Part shown: positions 52,393-60,472 of the stretch, piece after piece | Layout: every line of letters starts with the position of its first letter | How positions within the stretch are numbered: position 1 is the first letter of the stretch | Assembly (NCBI RefSeq): GCF_030124325.1 | Contig: NZ_JASKLR010000027.1 | Coordinates: forward strand, 642-64,641 | Source of the DNA: Sinorhizobium sp. 8-89 | Lineage (GTDB): Bacteria > Pseudomonadota > Alphaproteobacteria > Rhizobiales > Rhizobiaceae | Reading direction: 5' to 3' | Length of the DNA stretch: 64,000 nt | Notes under the pieces: generated by a model | Told to the model about the DNA's origin: nothing | Database searches by the model: none | What the model saw: the letters and a program-made list of their open reading frames with translations, nothing else | Position numbers and translations under genes: made by a program

Positions 52393-53595
52393 ATGTCCGA
52401 CGACGTCCTCCCCTCCACCGTTGTCACGCATCGCGGCAGGGTGTCGGCGGCAGAAATCGCGCTTGCAGTCGGCGGGTTCGGTATCGGTACCGGTGAATTT
52501 GCGATCATGGGTCTGCTGCCTCAGGTCGCCGAAGATGTTGTCGTTTCGGTACCGAAAGCCGGCGCCGTGATCAGCGCCTATGCGTTGGGTGTGGTGGTCG
52601 GTGCGCCGTTGATTGCCGTTCTTGCCGCCCGCTTCGCCCGCTTTCACGTTCTTCTCGTCCTGATGGCACTGTTCGCTCTTGGCAACTTTGCAAGCGCCGC
52701 GGCGCCGGATTTTCACACGCTGGTCGCGGCGCGGTTCCTCGCCGGGCTGCCGCACGGCGCCTATTTCGGTGTTGCGGCGCTCGTCGCCGCCGGCCTCGCC
52801 GCGCCTAACCAGCGGGCGCGGGCGATCGGCCGGGTGATGATGGGGCTGACGATCGCCACGCTCTTCGGCACGCCGCTCGCCGCGTGGTTTGGCCAGGCGC
52901 TTGGCTGGAGGACCGCCTTTGCCATCGTCGGCGGCATCAGCCTGCTGACCATGGTCCTGAGCTGGCTCCACGTGCCGCGGGACAAGGGTGACCCGCAGGC
53001 AACGCCGCTTCGGGAACTCGGCGCGCTCGGAAAGTTGCAGGTCTGGCTGCTGCTCGGCATTTGCGCCATCGGCTGCGGCGGCATGTTCGCGGTCTTCAGC
53101 TACATCACCCCGGCGCTGACGGAAGTCGCAGGCGTCTCCCTTGGGAATGTGCCGATCATGCTGTCCGTTTTCGGGGCGGGCATGATCCTCGGCAACATCG
53201 TCGGCTCGCGGCTCGCCGACTGGTCGTTGCTGCCGGCGATCGGCATTGCAATCGCCTTCAACATCTTCGCCTACATCCTGTTCTATTTCACCATGACGAA
53301 CCCGTGGATGGCGATCGTCAACGTGCTGTTCATCGGCGGAGGTTTCGCCGTCGTGCCCGGCGTGCAGACGCGTTTGCTGGACGTGGCGGGCAAGGCGCAG
53401 ACGTTGGCCGCAGCCCTCAGCCACTCCGCCTTCAACCTCGCCAATGCGCTCGGCGCCTGGCTCGGCGGTGTGTCGATCGCTGCAGGCTACGGCTGGACCT
53501 CGACGGGGCTGGTCGGTGCTGTTCTCGGTCTTGCCGGTTTTGCCATCTTCTTCGTCTCGGTTCTTGTCGACGGCAGGGCGCGGCAGGCAGCATGA
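52393..53595 (+). CDS. MFS transporter of the DHA1 (sugar/drug efflux) family
   Basis: A 400-residue, 12-helix major facilitator. The first helix AEIALAVGGFGIGTGEFAIM and the AARFLAGLPHGAYFGVAALV motif in helix 4 are typical of AraJ/YdhP-type DHA1 exporters. The substrate is unknown. The start at 52393 (MSDDVLPSTVV) is 21 bases downstream of the local AG-rich stretch; a far-upstream start at 52282 adds a 37-residue tail of doubtful character. Confidence 0.88.
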   Translation: MSDDVLPSTVVTHRGRVSAAEIALAVGGFGIGTGEFAIMGLLPQVAEDVVVSVPKAGAVISAYALGVVVGAPLIAVLAARFARFHVLLVLMALFALGNFASAAAPDFHTLVAARFLAGLPHGAYFGVAALVAAGLAAPNQRARAIGRVMMGLTIATLFGTPLAAWFGQALGWRTAFAIVGGISLLTMVLSWLHVPRDKGDPQATPLRELGALGKLQVWLLLGICAIGCGGMFAVFSYITPALTEVAGVSLGNVPIMLSVFGAGMILGNIVGSRLADWSLLPAIGIAIAFNIFAYILFYFTMTNPWMAIVNVLFIGGGFAVVPGVQTRLLDVAGKAQTLAAALSHSAFNLANALGAWLGGVSIAAGYGWTSTGLVGAVLGLAGFAIFFVSVLVDGRARQAA

Positions 53596-53775
53596 GTTTG
53601 CGAAGAGACCCGAATTTTCGCGCGACGATCTTGAGTACGCCTAAATTTATCTGTCATGTCCCGCCGCTAACGTCCGCGGCCATCGCCACCCATCGGAAAC
53701 TGAGCGTCGACGCAGCAGATGGGCTGGCAAGGTCCGGGGTTTGATGTAAGGTCTCTAAAAGACGGAGGATGACAG

Positions 53776-54954
53776 GTGCAATTGGGCAATCGTGAGCGAG
53801 AAAACCTTCCCGCGGAGCCGAGGCTCTTCGGGCAGCCGGCCCATTCACGCTCTGCCCTCGTCCTGCCGATCTCGGCTGCCCGCTGGCTGCTCGTCCTCGT
53901 TCTGCTGGCAGGCGTCTATTTCTTCCATGGCTTCGTGGTGCCGGTGCTCGCCGCCGTCGTCATAGGCTTCGCGAGCTGGCCGATTTACCGTCGGCTGCTC
54001 CAGGCGGTCGACGGCAACCGCACGCTGGCGGCAACGATCGCCATCGTCGCCGTGGTTGCCTTCATCGTGGTGCCGATTTCGATCGCCGCGGTCTATGCGG
54101 TGGACGAAGTGCGCGATTGGCTCGTCTGGGCGGTCGAAACCAATGCCAACGGGGCGCCGGTGCCCGCCTGGCTGACGACCATACCGGCCGCTGGCAGCTG
54201 GCTCGGAGAGCAATGGGTCAAATATGTCGGTCATCCGGGTGCGCTGGGCGAACTGGTGCAACTCGTCAGCGGCTCCAACATCGGCAATATCTATCGCGGC
54301 GTGCTGGTGATCGGCGCTTCCGCCTTCCAGTCCTTCCTGACGCTGCTCTTCATGCTGATCACGCTGTTCTTCGTCTATCGCGACGGCCAGTCCTTTTCGA
54401 AGCAGCTCGACCATTTCGGCGAGCGGATTTTTCCGATGCGCTGGGAGCGTCTGTCCCGAGTCGTGCCGTTGACCATCAGTTCGACGGTAACCGGCATGGG
54501 CATCATTGCAATCGGCGAAGGTATCGTTCTCGGCGTCGCTTACTGGCTGGCCGGCGTCCCGTCGCCGGTGACGCTCGGTATCATCACCGGCATCATGGCG
54601 ATGGTGCCCGGTGGCGCGCCTCTCTGCTTCACGCTGGTGTCAATCTATCTCGTGGCGAGCGGTTCGCCGGTGCAGGGGGTCGCGCTCTTCGCCTGGGGCA
54701 CGACAGAGCTGTTCATCGTCGACAAGACGCTCAGGCCGAAACTCGTCGGCGGACCGATCAAGTTGCCTTTCCTGCCTACCTTCTTCGGTCTGATCGGCGG
54801 CGTGAAGACAATGGGCTTCCTCGGCCTGTTCGTCGGCCCCGTGCTCATGGCGCTGCTCGTCGCCATCTGGCGGGAATGGCTGCACGAAGTGACCACGCAG
54901 CCCGACCCTCCGGCCGTCAACCAAATCTCGCGGGGCGACGTGTCGGTGAAGTGA
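53776..54954 (+). CDS. AI-2E family transporter
   Basis: A 392-residue, eight-helix membrane protein of the AI-2E/PerM family: hydrophobic pairs at about 35-95, a central soluble region of about 80 residues, then helices around 185-370, including MGIIAIGEGIVLGVAYWLAG and VPGGAPLCFTLVSIYLVASG. Members include TqsA and PerM, with transport or antiporter roles. It uses GTG at 53776, with GGAGG seven bases upstream; no nearer ATG fits. Confidence 0.85.
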   Translation: MQLGNRERENLPAEPRLFGQPAHSRSALVLPISAARWLLVLVLLAGVYFFHGFVVPVLAAVVIGFASWPIYRRLLQAVDGNRTLAATIAIVAVVAFIVVPISIAAVYAVDEVRDWLVWAVETNANGAPVPAWLTTIPAAGSWLGEQWVKYVGHPGALGELVQLVSGSNIGNIYRGVLVIGASAFQSFLTLLFMLITLFFVYRDGQSFSKQLDHFGERIFPMRWERLSRVVPLTISSTVTGMGIIAIGEGIVLGVAYWLAGVPSPVTLGIITGIMAMVPGGAPLCFTLVSIYLVASGSPVQGVALFAWGTTELFIVDKTLRPKLVGGPIKLPFLPTFFGLIGGVKTMGFLGLFVGPVLMALLVAIWREWLHEVTTQPDPPAVNQISRGDVSVK

Positions 54955-55133
54955 CCGTTACCGGCCGGTTGCGAGCCAGACGAACGATCGGCAATCAGCC
55001 GAGCGAAATACCGACAGTCGTTCTCGTCCACGCAGTACGTTGTCGGAGCGGCCCGGCGGGCGTCGCCAAGGGCCGAGGGACCGCAGCGATGGCGCCTTCG
55101 GCGCGGGGGTGACGATCGGCCGTTGCTACTTGC

Positions 55134-55799
55134 TCAAGCCTCGCCTTCGCGAGCCTCTTCGAGAAGCCGGATGACCTCGTCGTCCGATGTCTGGTCGAAG
55201 TCGATATAGTGGATGCCGACAGCCCGGAACGGATCCGGTGTTTGCAGACAGACGACTTCGTCGGCCTCCGCTTCGAGTTGTTCGAGGGCGTCGCCGGCTG
55301 CCACGGGAACAGCAAGAATGATCTTGCCGGTTCCCGCTTTGCGCAACGCCTTCAGTGCGACCTTGACAGTGCCGCCCGTCGCGACGCCATCGTCCACGAC
55401 GATCACCGTGCGGTCCTCGGTTGGTGTCGGAGGCCGATTTCCTTGATAGACCTCGCGTCGCCGCTCGATCTCGGCGAGTTGGCGGCGGCTCTCGGCCTCG
55501 ATGTAGCCAGCCGGAGGATTGACGATGCGGATCGCGTCCTCGTTGTAGACGAATTGCGGATCATTGCCGTCCACCACAGCGCCTATGCCATATTCGGAGT
55601 GTCCGGGCGCGCCGATTTTGCGCACCAGAACCAATTCGAGCGGTGCATGCAAGGCTTTGGCTATCTCGAAAGCCACGGGCACGCCGCCGCGCGGCAATGC
55701 CAGGATCAACGGCTCCGATTGGGCATATTTCGCCAGAACGTCTGCGAGTTGCCGTCCCGCATCCCGGCGATCTACAAATTTCCGCGGGGGATAATCCAT
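55134..55799 (-). CDS. Phosphoribosyltransferase family protein
   Basis: A 221-residue type I PRTase. The PRPP-binding motif TVIVVDDGVATGGTVKVAL is clear, preceded by LPRGGVPVAFEIA, as in the 'phosphoribosyltransferase-like' proteins often fused or adjacent to a dienelactone-hydrolase-type protein. Purine/pyrimidine salvage is not implied. It starts at MDYPPRKFVDRRDAG, four bases after the hydrolase gene's end, so the two form an operon. Confidence 0.9.
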   Translation of the reverse strand: MDYPPRKFVDRRDAGRQLADVLAKYAQSEPLILALPRGGVPVAFEIAKALHAPLELVLVRKIGAPGHSEYGIGAVVDGNDPQFVYNEDAIRIVNPPAGYIEAESRRQLAEIERRREVYQGNRPPTPTEDRTVIVVDDGVATGGTVKVALKALRKAGTGKIILAVPVAAGDALEQLEAEADEVVCLQTPDPFRAVGIHYIDFDQTSDDEVIRLLEEAREGEA

Positions 55800-55803
55800 G
55801 ATC

Positions 55804-56463
55804 TCATGTCCTTCCTGGAGTGCTGCCGAGATGGATCAGGAACCAGTCTGTTGCATGCCGGATCACCTGATCCATAGTGCCAGGCTCGTCGAACAGGTGG
55901 CCGGCACCATCGACAATGATGAGCCGCTTCTCGCACGTCAGTACCTCAAAGGCGCGTTCGTTCATGTCGATCACCGGCCCGTCGAGGCTTCCGACGAGAA
56001 GGAGTGTGGGAGCGCGGACTCCTGCTAGCATCTGGATGGCAAGATCAGGGCGCCCGCCGCGTGATACGACCGCGCCTACATCCGGTTCGGCGGAAGCTGC
56101 CTGCAGCGCCGCGCCGGCCCCAGTGCTCGCGCCGAAGTAGCCGACCGCCAAGTGCACCGTATCGGGAAGTTCGGCGGCCCAACGCTTGGTCGCCACGAGC
56201 CGATCGGCGAGGAGGTCGATGTCGAAGACGTTCCGCCGGTCCTGTTCTTCGTCCGGTCGCAGGAGGTCAACGAGAAGTGTCGCCAGTCCCGCTTCCCGCA
56301 GTGCGGCCGCAACGCGATTGTTGCGAGGGCTGAAGCGCCCGCTGCCACTGCCATGGGCAAAGATCACGAGGCCGCTCGCGCCGGAAGGGACGCCGAGGAA
56401 GCCTTCGATGCCCGGGGGCTCGATTCTTACGGATTGTACGTCATCAGGTGTCGAGAAGGCCAT
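55804..56463 (-). CDS. Alpha/beta hydrolase, dienelactone-hydrolase-like
   Basis: A 219-residue hydrolase. The nucleophile elbow GYFGASTGAGAAL gives Ser in GASTG, with Asp in LLVGSLDGPVID and His in IVDGAGHLFDEP, completing a Ser/Asp/His triad. An oxyanion-type FAHGSGSGRFSPRN motif lies near residue 35. It is the first gene of a two-gene operon with a phosphoribosyltransferase. In several bacteria the two are fused in one protein, implying a shared pathway that is still undefined. Confidence 0.9.
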   Translation of the reverse strand: MAFSTPDDVQSVRIEPPGIEGFLGVPSGASGLVIFAHGSGSGRFSPRNNRVAAALREAGLATLLVDLLRPDEEQDRRNVFDIDLLADRLVATKRWAAELPDTVHLAVGYFGASTGAGAALQAASAEPDVGAVVSRGGRPDLAIQMLAGVRAPTLLLVGSLDGPVIDMNERAFEVLTCEKRLIIVDGAGHLFDEPGTMDQVIRHATDWFLIHLGSTPGRT

Positions 56464-57070
56464 TTGCTCACCCTCGCAGCCGGAGCACGCGTTCTGCTGC
56501 CGTTTCGTCGCTAAATCCCGTTCGACCGCCCCGATGTCCCCGCCAGAGCATCCCGTTTTTCAAGTGAAATCACTGAAGCGGGCAAACGCTTTAGAATCAA
56601 AGTGCTACCGCCCTTTGTCCGTTCATTTGAACGCACGGCGCTCTCGGGGCATCGTTCGGGCCTCTCTCAGGAGTTGGCGCACGTCCCCTGGTCGAATCCC
56701 GCGCCTCTCCAACCGCCACCGTCTCGTGCTCCACTCCCCGCAGAAGTCGATTGTTCCCCACTTCGATCCGTCTCATGAACGGCTGGCTGACGCTCGCCAA
56801 CTCTGCCGAACTGCGCCGGTCCCGAGACGACCGCCCGGAACACTTTTCCTGAGCAGGTGTTTGGCATGTGAGCGCGGCGCGGCGGCATGATGGACAAAGG
56901 CGCAAATTCATGGACCCGAAGACTGAGATAGTGTTGCACACCGCCTGTTCTGGGGCTCGGCACATGGCAACTGATGGCCTGAACGAGCGCTACTCGTCGC
57001 TGGGGACGCTTCCCTATAGCTGAGCATCAAGTCCCGGCCGTGATGGACAGAGCATCAGGAGCAACAACCG
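56464..57070. other. 607-base intergenic region without a credible gene
   Basis: Holds a diverged repeat at 56547-56645. The rest shows only frames of low quality on both strands. Ribosome site CAGGAG near 57056 belongs to the truncated gene at 57071. Confidence 0.6.
56547..56645 (+). repeat. Diverged RIME-like repeat, copy 7
   Basis: AGAGCATCCCGTTTTTCAAG, with AGCGGGCAAACGCTTTAGAA, then AATCAAAGTGCTACCGCCCT and CGTTCATTTGAACG before GCACGGCGCTCTC. The right half follows the order of copies 1-6 (AAAGTGCTAC..CCTTTG..GCGCT), but the palindromes are degenerate. A related but separate subfamily is possible. Confidence 0.5.
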
Positions 57071-57262
57071 ATGGCTGAATCCAGGCAGGAGCGCGAAACG
57101 GTCGTTCTGGAAGAGGGCGATATCTTCTTTCTGTATCGACCTCGGGTGGAGGAAGAGCGTCCCTCAAAGATCGGCGACGTGCAACGGTTCGAGATGGTGC
57201 TCCGTGCGCGCTTACTCGCTAGACGCAATCGCGGGCATTTCATGCTAAATATTTGGAATTAA
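57071..57262 (+). CDS. Conserved hypothetical protein, apparently truncated
   Basis: A 63-residue frame. MAESRQERETVVLEEGDIFF through GDVQRFEMVLR reads like the conserved start of a longer rhizobial protein of unknown function. After residue 45 it continues ARLLARRNRGHFMLNIWN, which looks unrelated. The stop falls immediately before the tRNA-Thr fragment. The loss is on the chromosomal side of the tRNA 3' end, so the integration itself need not have cut it; an earlier deletion is more likely. Ribosome site CAGGAG, nine bases upstream, is still present. Confidence 0.5.
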   Translation: MAESRQERETVVLEEGDIFFLYRPRVEEERPSKIGDVQRFEMVLRARLLARRNRGHFMLNIWN

Positions 57263-57314
57263 TGGTGCCGCTTACGTGACTCGAACACGTGACCCCATCA
57301 TTACGAATGATGTG
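57263..57314 (-). other. att site: displaced 3' end of tRNA-Thr(CGT)
   Basis: The reverse strand reads the anticodon stem-loop CATCATTCGTAATGATG, a T arm with GTTCGAGTC and the 3' acceptor AAGCGGCACCA, all matching tRNA-Thr(CGT). The D arm and 5' acceptor strand are missing: sequence beyond 57314 does not continue the tRNA. Because the tRNA runs right to left, the intact gene should be restored at the far right end of the element, outside the window. Confidence 0.88.
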
Positions 57315-57472
57315 AAACGGCCTTTCACGGGCATTCAGGACATACCAGGAAGCTTTTCTGGGGGCCTTGAGAATCAAGGGCTTGGCTGCATGTGATGGGG
57401 CGTGATAACACCACTGCCTATCACTACCAGTCACCATTTTCTGTTACCCCTTGTTACCCCGGAAATTCCTTA

Positions 57473-58786
57473 GTGGCAAAGTCGGTCCTGAATCAGAAAA
57501 AACTCGAAGCAATCGCGAAGTCGGCCGCGGCCGGGGGCTATACCGTCAGGACGGAAATTCCCGATGCGGGCCAGCCGGGCCTGTATCTTGTTGTCCAGCC
57601 CAGCGGATCGATGAGTTGGGCATTCCGATACCGTCACGCCGGCCGGCCTCGGAAGATGACCATTGGTCCCTTCGTCCTGGGGGAGGATGCAAGCTTCACG
57701 CTGGCAAAGGCTAGGGAGGCGGCTCAGGAAGCTTCTCGGATCGTGTCGGATGGCAGAGACCTCGCCGAGGTCCGCGACCAGGAGAAGGCTCAGGAGCCAG
57801 AACCTGAGCCGGCCAAGGCGGATCTTGTAGGCGATGTCCTGGACGAGTTCGTGAAGCGTCACGTCAAGAAGAAGAACCGCGAGAGCACCCAAACGAACAC
57901 CATATCCTTCATAGACAAGCGCATCCGGCCGGAGTGGAAGGACAGGGATATTCGGAGCATCACCAAGCGTGATGTCGTGAAGCTGCTAGACGACATTGCC
58001 GATGATGGGGCGCCAGAGTCGGCGGCCCGCGTACGTGCCATCCTGAGCAAGTTTTTCAATTGGGCGGTTGATCGCGACATTGTTGACGCGTCGCCCGTCC
58101 CGAAGGGCTCGACAGCCAAGCAGGGCGCTAGCCGGGAACGCGTTCTGACGGACCAGGAGGTCAGGCTTGTATGGCTCGCCTGCGAGAACGTTGGGTGGCC
58201 TTTCGGTCCACTCGTCAAACTCCTGCTCTTGACAGCGCAGCGCCGCAACGAGGTCGCACATGCAGAGCTTAAGGAACTCGCGCTGTCCGGCAATGATCAG
58301 CAGTGGGTCATTCCAGAGGAGCGGACAAAGAACGGAAAGGAGCACGTCATCCCGCTTTCCGCGCTAGTGCTGCAGATCATTGAGGCGCTTCCGAGGGTGG
58401 GCAAGAAGTTCCTGCTCTCCACGACGGGGGAAACGCCGGTCAGCGGCTTCTCCAGAGCGAAGAAGATAATCGCCGCTGAAATGCTGGCGCTCGCCAAGAA
58501 GGAAGCGGCTGAGCGTGGACTAGATCCGGAAGAGGTGAAATTGGAGGCGTGGACCTTCCACGACTTGCGGAGGACGGCTGCAAGCGGAATGGCGCGGCTT
58601 GGCTTTCCGGTTCATGTGGTCGAGGCAGTGCTGAATCACCAGAGCGGGTCCATTAAGGGCGTCGCGAAGATCTACAACCGATATCAGTATCTGGATGAAA
58701 AGCGGGAGGCGTTGACGTCTTGGGCTGAGTATGTGCAGCGGATCACGGCAGTAGGTGAGGAAGCCAACCGTCAATCTGCTGCCTGA
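57473..58786 (+). CDS. int: Tyrosine-type site-specific integrase (P4-like)
   Basis: From GTG at 57473 the protein has 437 residues. An N-terminal arm-binding domain (GYTVRTEIPDAGQPGLYLVV, DUF4102-like, about 15-95) is followed by a core-binding domain (about 115-215) and the catalytic domain with Arg257 (TAQRRNE), His363 and Arg366 (HDLRR), His389 (LNHQ) and the nucleophile Tyr401 (KIYNRYQY). It faces away from the adjacent att site. A start at ATG 57392 would add 27 residues but has no better ribosome site. Together with the tRNA fragment it defines the element. Confidence 0.93.
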   Translation: MAKSVLNQKKLEAIAKSAAAGGYTVRTEIPDAGQPGLYLVVQPSGSMSWAFRYRHAGRPRKMTIGPFVLGEDASFTLAKAREAAQEASRIVSDGRDLAEVRDQEKAQEPEPEPAKADLVGDVLDEFVKRHVKKKNRESTQTNTISFIDKRIRPEWKDRDIRSITKRDVVKLLDDIADDGAPESAARVRAILSKFFNWAVDRDIVDASPVPKGSTAKQGASRERVLTDQEVRLVWLACENVGWPFGPLVKLLLLTAQRRNEVAHAELKELALSGNDQQWVIPEERTKNGKEHVIPLSALVLQIIEALPRVGKKFLLSTTGETPVSGFSRAKKIIAAEMLALAKKEAAERGLDPEEVKLEAWTFHDLRRTAASGMARLGFPVHVVEAVLNHQSGSIKGVAKIYNRYQYLDEKREALTSWAEYVQRITAVGEEANRQSAA

Positions 58787-59502
58787 TCATTACTCTTGTC
58801 CCTAGCCGCGGCCCGGGCTTTCCGGGCTTCTTCTCGTCTGGTTTCTAGCTCTGCATCCTCTTGCTCGCGCTGCGCCTTTCGCGTTTTTGTCTCTTCGATC
58901 CATTGCTTGATGGCATCAAAAATAACGTCCTCGGCCTCGTCTATCCGCGTTTCAGACGCCTTCATGGCTTCCTCGATGCGCTTCCCGGCACCCTGAAAAT
59001 CAACGTAACGCAGTCGTTCTCTTTCTGCGCGCGCTCGCTCTCGTTCGGCTGCTAGGGATTCAGTGACCGCCTGGATGGCTTGCCGGTTCTGCCGGAGCTT
59101 CTCAGTAGCCTCCTCAATCGAGGACGCCGTACGCATCGCGAGGACGGCTCCCAGAACGACATCTAGGTCGAGAGTCAGATCCGCTACCTGTTCCGAGACC
59201 CGGTCCAAGAACACTCTGGCGCCCTCTGCTATCCGTTCATTGGTGAGCGCTGCGGTCCTCGTGTTCTCGGTGACCGCCTTCACCTTCTGGGCAAAGCGCC
59301 CAGTCGCTGAATCGACGCGGCCCAGGTTGAAATCAATCCTGTTCGCTCTGCTGTCCAATTCCAACGCTGCCGCACAAAGGCGGCGGATTGCTTCGGCTCT
59401 CGATCGAATGCGGTTCTCAAACCCCCAGTCATCGATGGCCTTGGCTTCGGCCTCGCTCAGCATGAGTTGAAACTTGATGGTTTTCGGCTCGTCCGCCGCC
59501 AT
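58771..59502 (-). CDS. Ribbon-helix-helix / coiled-coil protein on the opposite strand
   Basis: A 243-residue protein. The N-terminus (FQLMLSEAEAKAIDDWGFEN, then RSRAEAIRRLC) looks like a ribbon-helix-helix DNA-binding unit, as in mobilisation accessory proteins. The remainder (about 55-240) is alpha-helical with long coiled-coil stretches, rich in Glu/Arg (AAERERARAERERLRYVD; REQEDAELETRREEARKAR). It is convergent with int, overlapping its end by 16 bases. ATG at 59502 follows GGGGA at good spacing; 59517 adds five residues. Its function, perhaps segregation, repression or mobilisation, is open. Confidence 0.72.
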   Translation of the reverse strand: MAADEPKTIKFQLMLSEAEAKAIDDWGFENRIRSRAEAIRRLCAAALELDSRANRIDFNLGRVDSATGRFAQKVKAVTENTRTAALTNERIAEGARVFLDRVSEQVADLTLDLDVVLGAVLAMRTASSIEEATEKLRQNRQAIQAVTESLAAERERARAERERLRYVDFQGAGKRIEEAMKASETRIDEAEDVIFDAIKQWIEETKTRKAQREQEDAELETRREEARKARAAARDKSNDQAAD

Positions 59503-59670
59503 GTGAGTTTTCCCCATTTTCCCCCGCTGCGTAGGCCAGAATAACCTCGATAACAAGGGAATTCTCCATCGTTCGCTTGGTTTTGAGGCGAATTTATGCC
59601 ATCACTGGTTAACATCCATCATGTGCTCGTATATGGATGTATTTTGAGACTCGATGATGGAAGGAGAACA

Positions 59671-59859
59671 ATGCAGCAACATTTTTTAAGCAGCGCTCAA
59701 GTGATGAAGCGCTACGGCATTTCCGAGATGACGCTCTATCGCTGGCAGAAGGACGAGAAGCTCTCCTTCCCGCAGCCGATGGTGGTCAACAGGCGGAAGT
59801 TTTTCAGCGAAAACGAGATTGCGGCATGGGAGCGCGAGCGCGCCAGAGTGTCGGCATGA
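59671..59859 (+). CDS. AlpA-family excisionase/regulator
   Basis: A 62-residue MerR-like helix-turn-helix protein: FLSSAQVMKRYGISEMTLYR, WQKDEKLSFPQPMVVNRRKF and a C-terminal ENEIAAWERER. This is the AlpA/Xis type that controls integrase direction and early transcription in P4-like satellites and integrative elements. Ribosome site GGAAGGAG precedes the ATG at 59671. It is divergent from the coiled-coil gene. Confidence 0.88.
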   Translation: MQQHFLSSAQVMKRYGISEMTLYRWQKDEKLSFPQPMVVNRRKFFSENEIAAWERERARVSA

Positions 59860-59876
59860 TCAAACCTGACAGAAAA

Positions 59877-59917
59877 GCGGCGAGGGCAGGTCGCCAAACC
59901 CACAACGCCCTCGCCGC
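59877..59917 (+). terminator. Hairpin downstream of the AlpA gene
   Basis: Arms GCGGCGAGGGC and GCCCTCGCCGC are perfect complements over 11 bases with a 19-base loop. It starts 18 bases after the AlpA stop and lies before the winged-helix gene; it may end the short AlpA message or act as an attenuator. It has no U-tract. Confidence 0.6.
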
Positions 59918-59975
59918 CTCGATTGGAATACCGCTCCGCAAGCGGCTCCCCCTTCATCAACGATAAGGACCGTCG

Positions 59976-60293
59976 ATGACGACACAAGGTAAAGCACACT
60001 ATCGCATGCGCGTCCAGATTTTGGACAAAGGTGAGCCGCTAGGCCTGCCCATAGCTGTGGAAGGACGCCTTTGCTGGGCGCTACGCAACCTCATCAATGC
60101 CGGCGCTGCTGGCTGCACCCCGATCAACCATCCAGGGCCACGTTGGAGTCATTACACGTGGCGCCTCCGCGGCATGGGCTTTGCGATCGAAACTATCCAC
60201 GAGAAACATGGCGGGCCGTTCGCCGGCACACATGCACGATACGTCCTTCATTCTGAGGTCTCTGTGCTCGAAGACGTGAGGGTGGCGGCATGA
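59976..60293 (+). CDS. Winged-helix domain protein of phage origin
   Basis: A 105-residue protein with the pattern of a family frequent in alphaproteobacterial phages: CWALRNLINAGAAGCTPINH, then PGPRWSHYTWRLRGMGFAIE, TIHEKHGGPFAGTHARYVL. The fold should be a winged helix; a DNA-binding or replication-initiation role is inferred. The last codons overlap the start of the next small gene (ATGATG). Confidence 0.75.
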   Translation: MTTQGKAHYRMRVQILDKGEPLGLPIAVEGRLCWALRNLINAGAAGCTPINHPGPRWSHYTWRLRGMGFAIETIHEKHGGPFAGTHARYVLHSEVSVLEDVRVAA

Positions 60294-60472
60294 TGGAGGC
60301 GGTTGGCGAAGATAAGGTGAGGGCCGCCGCAAGGTGGCTCTCCGAACAAGACCCCGTTCCGCCATATGTCGTGAACGTCCTGAAGGCGAAATTCGACCTG
60401 AGGGCACTGCAGGCCTGTGAGGCTTGCAGGCTGGCGCAAGAGTATCGCGTTGAGCGGAGGGCAGCCAACTGA
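60290..60472 (+). CDS. Small phage-type hypothetical protein (60 aa)
   Basis: MMEAVGEDKVRAAARWLSEQ, then DPVPPYVVNVLKAKFDLRAL and a short basic end. It overlaps the stop of the winged-helix gene and its own stop overlaps the primase start, so it belongs to a tightly coupled replication cluster. Two cysteines are present near residues 43 and 46. I do not recognise the family. Confidence 0.62.
   Translation: MMEAVGEDKVRAAARWLSEQDPVPPYVVNVLKAKFDLRALQACEACRLAQEYRVERRAAN

Noticed and set aside
57263-57314. A complete tRNA-Thr gene
   Set aside because: Only the anticodon arm, T arm and 3' acceptor are present. The sequence beyond 57314 does not encode the D arm or the 5' acceptor strand.
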